DNA of 64,000 nucleotides, taken from the NCBI GenBank assembly GCA_001600175.1, contig BCJC01000003.1:1984001-2048000 (forward strand), read 5' to 3'. Made by a program: the position numbers and the translations under genes. Within the stretch, counting starts at the first letter, position 1; every line of letters begins with the position of its first letter. Positions 58,872 through 64,000 of the stretch are shown here, one piece after another. This DNA comes from Erythrobasidium yunnanense (Eukaryota > Basidiomycota > Cystobasidiomycetes > Erythrobasidiales > Erythrobasidiaceae). Under the pieces are notes generated by a model, which was not told the DNA's origin, did no database searches, and saw only the letters and a program-made list of their open reading frames with translations.

Positions 58872-61718
58872 ATGCAGGACAACTGGGACACCGCCAGCAC
58901 CAGCGGCGGTCTTCTCTGCAGGAAAACTACGCTTTCCGCGACTCTGCTGGAGACGTGGAAGACGAGATGTCACTGGCTCCTCCCTCTCCGACGTCGCACA
59001 GACTGTTAAGGTCAAGGTCGCCAACACTAGAATCGCACGCTAGCATCGACAGCGCAAGCTCGAATCAAGACTTGTTGGCATCATACAGAGATGAAGGCAG
59101 ACCTACAGGACGGGGCTTTGAACATGGTTCATATGGCTATGTGACACAACCTCAAGCTGTATCTATGGCTGCTCAGATGTTCGAATCACCGCCGCCCTCC
59201 AGCGCATCCGATAATGGATTCAGCCGCATATCTACCCGGTCCCAGCACTATGCACAGCACGTCATGGCTCCTCACCTACCATACGAGCCTCTGAACACTT
59301 CAGGAAGCCCAATGCCCTCCCCAAAGATGCCAGAGTTGTATCAAGTTCCCGGGAATGCGGGCTCGAAGCGATCTCTCGCACCGACCGTGACAGCCAGCAC
59401 AGTCGAGGATATCTACTTCCTCCATGACACAAAAGATCCTGAAGAAGACGACTACATCCACAGTCTGGACACCAAAGACGCGATCAAAGAAGGAAGATCA
59501 TGCGGCTGTTCTTGCAGAGGGACGCTGAATGTACTAGGGCTCTTGATCATGACGCTCGCCCTCGTGGGCCTCTTCGCGGTGTATCCCATCGTTCAGCAAA
59601 TATTGAAGGTGACGAGCGGAGTCAGAGGCTGGGGACTAGGCGGAACAAACTCGAGCGGACAGGTGCCAGGTCAGCTGAGATTACGTTGAAGCATTTGGAC
59701 CGCGCTGAAGAAACTTTCTTTGCAGACATACAAGGCCTGCCTACTCTTATCGATTCATACACGCCAAATACTGCATACACAAGAGTCGGCTTCGACGGAC
59801 AGCCATATAATCTAGTCTTCTCAGATGAATTCGAAGTAGAAGGAAGGACATTCTGGCCGGGAGACGATCCGTACTGGGAAGCTGTGGATCTGCATTATTG
59901 GGGCACGGGCGATGCGTCAGTACTCCAGACTCTCGCATTCGATCAAGGGCTGAGATAGGCACACTCGCAGAGAATGGTATGATCCAGATGCGGGTACGGC
60001 CACTGAGCACCAGAATTTTACCGCTTGTCTGATAACACGTGTTTGCCGCAGTGACTACTGCAAACGGATCTATGGCGATCACCGTCACCGAACAGTCGAT
60101 TCACAATCTCAACTATAGTAGTGCGATGGTCCAGTCGTGGAACAAGCTGTGTTTCCAAGGTGGATATATCGAAGTTCGGTCATCCTTGCCTGGCACATCT
60201 CAAATCGCTGGCTTCTGGCCTGGTGAGCGTTTCGAGACTGCCTTATGAGAGTGTCAAGCTGACATCTCCGTTGATGAAGGTGTCTGGACCTTAGGCAATC
60301 TAGCTCGCGCTGCCTACGGAGCTATGACCGATGGCGTCTGGCCTTTGTAGGTGGAAATCGACTCAATGTGCAATACCGGTAGCCGACTTCGTAACTTCTT
60401 CCAGCTCATACGAAGCCTGCGATATCGGTACTCTTCCTAATCAAACGACACCGGACGGAACAGGCCCATCAGTAGCGCTCAACACCGGCACAGGCAATGG
60501 AACCCTTTCCTATCATCCCGGCCAGAAGTTATCAGCATGCACATGCAACGGGGAAGATCACCCTGGACCCAACGTGAGGACGGGTAGAGGAGGTCCCGAA
60601 ATCGACATATTGGAAGCTCAAATAGAATACGAGGGAAATACAACAAGAAGAGGGGCGACTTCGCAGTCGGCCCAGACAGCACCTTTCGGTAAGCTGTGAT
60701 ACTGACATCTAGTGTAGAATTACATGGCTGACACGACAGAGCTCAGATACCAGCTACGAATGGGATGAGAGCGCAGCCATCATTCATGACTCCCAGTATG
60801 TTCAGCTGGCAACCCTCAGACAATCAGGAACGCTGATGTGTCCACTCTTGTCAGGACCACATTCAGTATGTCGTTCCTGCTGCGCGGCAATTCGATGCTT
60901 CCCTCCTCTGACAGTCAGCCTATAGACACATATAAGGGCGGTGTATATCAAGAAGCCCTGTCAGCAGTAACAGTCATCGATGATGAGGTGTACGAGCTTG
61001 GCGGCGGCGGATTTGGCAGAGTAGGCAACGAGCATCCGCGTTAGTGGAACTTCAGCTGAGCATTCGGCTACAGTTCGGCTTCGAGTATGTACCCGGAGGT
61101 GGAAGCGACTCATACGTAACTTGGGCATATGTCGGTTGAAAGACAGACCCGATGCTCGATAAAGGCTGAGTAATACCATCATTCAGAATGGCAAGCAGAC
61201 CTGGACAATGCCTGCTTCCACTGTTAGTCCTCCACAACTGCATTTCGCGCGAAGATCGCTGAGAACAAGGATATCTGCAGATGCGACCGGACCTCCAAGC
61301 TGGCATCTCGCAACGCGTCATCTCTGAAGAGCCGATGTCTATCGTCCTCAATCTGGCTATAGCGACTGGTTTCTCAAATGTATGTCTCGCCGACAATTGT
61401 AAGCATTCTCAAGTGCTAGGCTAAGCTGCCCCCGTTTCAGGTTGAATGGGACTTGTTGCCCTTTCCCTCCAAATTACGAGTGGACTACGTTCGTGTCTAT
61501 CAAAGAGAGGGTCAAACTCGGATAGGGTGTGATCCGGACGATCACCCTACTGCCGACTATATCGCAAGGTGCCCTTTCGCCCTCTTTTCAACCTCAGGCA
61601 TGTGCTGACAGGCTCTGATTGTATCAGACACCTTGAGGCATACACCGACCCCAACGCAACAACGTGGGAGCAAGCTGGATATGACTTTCCGAAGAACAGC
61701 ATGCTGGAAGACTGCTAG
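58872..61718 (+). CDS. KRE6: KRE6/SKN1-type beta-1,6-glucan synthesis protein, copy 1
   Basis: A type II membrane protein of the GH16-like KRE6/SKN1 family, needed for beta-1,6-glucan in the wall. Order: disordered N terminus; TM ([20 protein letters not shown]); [35 protein letters not shown] then [54 protein letters not shown]; the GH16 catalytic EIDILE (60598-60615) in [54 protein letters not shown]; and [20 protein letters not shown] near the end. About 11-12 short exons. The 5' end is awkward: the ATG at 58872 is homologous in position to copy 2's start, but its frame meets the conserved frame only through an intron with a poor gtcttc donor (about 58909-58952). Otherwise translation would begin at 58967. 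Confidence 0.85.
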
Positions 61719-62205
61719 TCACATCGTGTAGCCTTTTTCAGAAGTATCTACAACAGGTCCTGTATCATAGACACGTAATGACTGAGTACTTTCGGACAAT
61801 ACTGCAAGTCTTGTATCGATAGAATCACAATCTTGTCAAGGGTTGCTCCTCAGCCAGTTGCCAAACCGTCGAAGTCCGAAATGCTTGTCGAGGCATCGCA
61901 TGAGACACCGCTATAGCCATACAGATGAAGCGACCACGACACTATGCTACTGCGCTGCCTGCTTCTATCCGCTCTGCGAAATCCGGCTGCTTCCCTGACC
62001 CAAGATCTGACGGGTGCATGTTTGCGATACCTTCCTGCTTCTCACATCTTTCTCTCGTCATCTATTTACCAGTCGGAATAGAGATGTTCGCCAGGCCAAA
62101 TTGCAATCTTCGTCGGGGCTGGGCGATGGCCTCGCATCAACAAAGGAACAACGCTGAGCTCTCGGTAGACTGCCATACGCTGGATATCAAAGGCTAAGCA
62201 GAATC
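61719..62205. promoter_or_regulatory. Intergenic region between tandem KRE6-like genes
   Basis: 487 nt from the copy 1 stop to the copy 2 start. It must hold the copy 1 3' UTR and the copy 2 promoter. An open frame from 61925 to 62197 shows no family resemblance and I do not call it a gene. Confidence 0.45.
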
Positions 62206-64000
62206 ATGGACGATTACCACCACCAGCGTCAGTATTCTCAGCAGGATCACGCCTACTACGAAGGTTCTGGCTACGAAGACTACGACATGGAAGCTACGCC
62301 TTCTCAGCATCCGAAACCCATGAGGTCTAGATCTCAAACAAACTACTCACACGCCAGCAATGAAAGCACCTCGTCGAATCAAGAATTCATCGCTTATCGA
62401 GACGAAGGCGGACCTATTGTACATGGCTTCGAATACGGGCCATACAGCTATATGACCCAACCTCAAGCTGTACAGATGGCTGCACAGCTATCTGACGATT
62501 CACATCATTCGAGCGCTTCTGGATCAGGATTCAGCCAAGGTTCTGCAAGGCCCGGACAACCTTATGCAGCACACGCAATGGCGCCTCATCTGGCATATAC
62601 ACATTCCAACAGTTCAGGAAGCTCTTCACAGTCGTTGAAGAAGCCAGCTTTCTACCAAGTCCCCAGCCATGCCGACTCTCAGAGGTCCGTCGCACAGACA
62701 ATGACAGCCAACAACGTACAAGACACATACTTCCTCTACGACACGAAAGATTCTGAAGGAGATGACTACATGCACAACCCAAGTCCGCACGATGCGATCA
62801 AAGAGAGAAGATCGTGTAGCTGGTCTTGGAGAGGAATGCTTAATATACTGGGACTCTTGCTCATAACGCTTACACTAGTGGCTATGTTTGCGGTATATCC
62901 TGTTATACAGCAGGTACTGAAGTTGACTGGCGGAGTGAATGGATGGGGATTAGGCGGGACAAACTCGAGCGGACAGGTGCCAGGCAAGCTAGGATTACCC
63001 TTAGGTGTTTCACACTTTGCTGACTGAAGTATACTTCATCAGATATACAAGGTCTGCCTACACTGATCGATCAACATACACCAGACTCGGCCTATACGAG
63101 AACTGGGTTCGATGGACAGCCTTACAATCTGGTCTTCTCAGACGAGTTCGAAGTGGAAGGAAGGACATTCTTTCCGGGTGATGATCCGTATTGGGAAGCT
63201 GTAGACTTGCACTATTGGGGCACGGGCGATGCGTGAGTCTCGCCGACCCTGCTTCTGACATCTCCGCTGATAAGGATGCACTCGTAGAGAATGGTACGAC
63301 CCCGATGCAGGTATATCCTTCGTATTGTCAGAAGCCTCGAAGCAGCGACTGACGGTCAGCCTCTCCCTCGGACCGCAGTGACGACCGCGAACGGTTCTAT
63401 GGTCATTACAGTCACGGAACAGCCCATCCACGACCTCAGCTATCGTAGTGCCATGGTCCAGTCATGGAACAAGCTCTGTTTCCAAGGTGGCTACATCGAA
63501 GTTAGGATGTCTCTGCCTGGATCGCCGCAGATAGCTGGATTTTGGCCCGGTAAGCCTTCTTAATATGCTCAATGCAATGTAGGATCTTATATGAAGGGTA
63601 TGCAGGTGCTTGGACTATGGGTAATCTGGCTCGGGCTGCTTACGGTGCTACTACAGATGGTGTTTGGCCATAGTGAGTCCAACCTAAGATGCCGGTATGG
63701 CCTGTTCTCAAGGCGACTCATTTTTTGCAGCTCATACGAGGCTTGCGATATAGGAACCCTTCCCAACCAGACTACAGCAGACGGGACAGGCCCGCAAGTC
63801 GCACTGACTTCCGGCGCAGGCGGGGGCACGCTCTCCTACCAACCAGGGCAGAAATTATCCGCATGTACATGTAAAGGCGAAGAACATCCTGGTCCCAATG
63901 TCAAGACTGGAAGAGGCGGTCCGGAGATCGATATTCTGGAAGCACAAATTGACTTTGGAGAGGCTAAAAGAAGTGGTGCGAGTTCACAGTCGGCTCAGAT
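62206..64000 (+). CDS. KRE6: KRE6/SKN1-type beta-1,6-glucan synthesis protein, copy 2 (cut by window end)
   Basis: Tandem paralogue of the preceding gene, same strand and same exon plan. A clean ATG at 62206 opens a His/Gln/Tyr-rich N terminus, followed by the TM ([20 protein letters not shown]), [84 protein letters not shown] and the catalytic EIDILE (63924-63941). The intron at 62984-63042 is GC-AG (gcaagc...catcag), whereas copy 1 has gtcagc at the same position. The gene runs off the window after SSQSAQ. Having two adjacent copies parallels KRE6/SKN1 in yeast, although those arose separately. The part seen looks intact. Confidence 0.85.

Noticed and set aside
1-64000. tRNA, rRNA, transposons, LTR or other virus-derived elements
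   Set aside because: No B-box-like motif in a foldable context, no rRNA-like stretch, and no transposase, integrase, reverse transcriptase or long terminal repeat was seen by eye. Short or degraded copies could be missed.

Overview
The window is a piece of a fungal nuclear genome, most likely a basidiomycete. The evidence is a set of compact protein genes cut by many very short introns (about 35-75 nt, often with a CTGAC-like branch site just before the AG), intergenic gaps mostly under 1 kb, and a fungal gene set: a Cdc4-type myosin light chain, a Tcb-type tricalbin, Anp1/Mnn9 and KRE6/SKN1 cell-wall enzymes, a cytochrome P450 and an MFS transporter. I cannot place it more precisely than Basidiomycota. 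I saw no rRNA, tRNA, CRISPR array, transposon or virus-derived element. Exon boundaries are read by eye from splice signals, reading frame and family conservation. Outer coordinates are firmer than internal ones.

Left part (1-21 kb): myosin essential light chain (-), mitochondrial ribosomal protein S7 (+), ribulose-5-phosphate 3-epimerase (-), a two-finger C2H2 protein (+), an AIF/AMID-like FAD oxidoreductase (-), an Anp1/Mnn9-family mannosyltransferase (-), an orphan (+), a heavily glycosylated secreted six-hairpin glycosidase-like protein (+), the 86-residue splicing factor SF3b5 (-), an enlarged Rab7-like GTPase (-) and a putative seven-TM protein (+).

Middle part (21-47 kb): a DUF924 protein (-), a tricalbin with about 20 exons (+), a possible DUF4504/C1orf74-type protein (-), a type II membrane glycosyltransferase-like protein (-), ribosomal protein eL13 (+), a gene-poor stretch of about 3.8 kb holding a 13-bp minisatellite, a PHO80-like cyclin (+), a cytochrome P450 (-), a Usa1/HERP-like ERAD scaffold (+) and an MFS transporter (-).

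Right part (47-64 kb) is rich in surface and cell-wall genes: a secreted double-psi beta-barrel (expansin/barwin-like) protein with a Ser/Asp-rich linker and a duplicated exon (+), two tandem paralogues of an unrecognised single-pass membrane protein (-), an AMP-binding acyl-CoA ligase (-), and two tandem KRE6/SKN1 beta-1,6-glucan synthesis proteins (+), the second cut off by the window end. Together with Anp1 and the secreted glycosidase, cell-wall and surface functions are over-represented, but I see no co-regulated biosynthetic cluster.

The most notable points are the Rab7-like GTPase with about 225 extra residues between its G4 and G5 motifs, the tandem surface-protein pair with a conserved basic N terminus and no signal peptide, three GC-AG introns (one replacing a GT-AG intron in its tandem paralogue), a 13-nt microexon, a start codon standing alone in its exon, and the duplicated acidic exon in the barrel protein.
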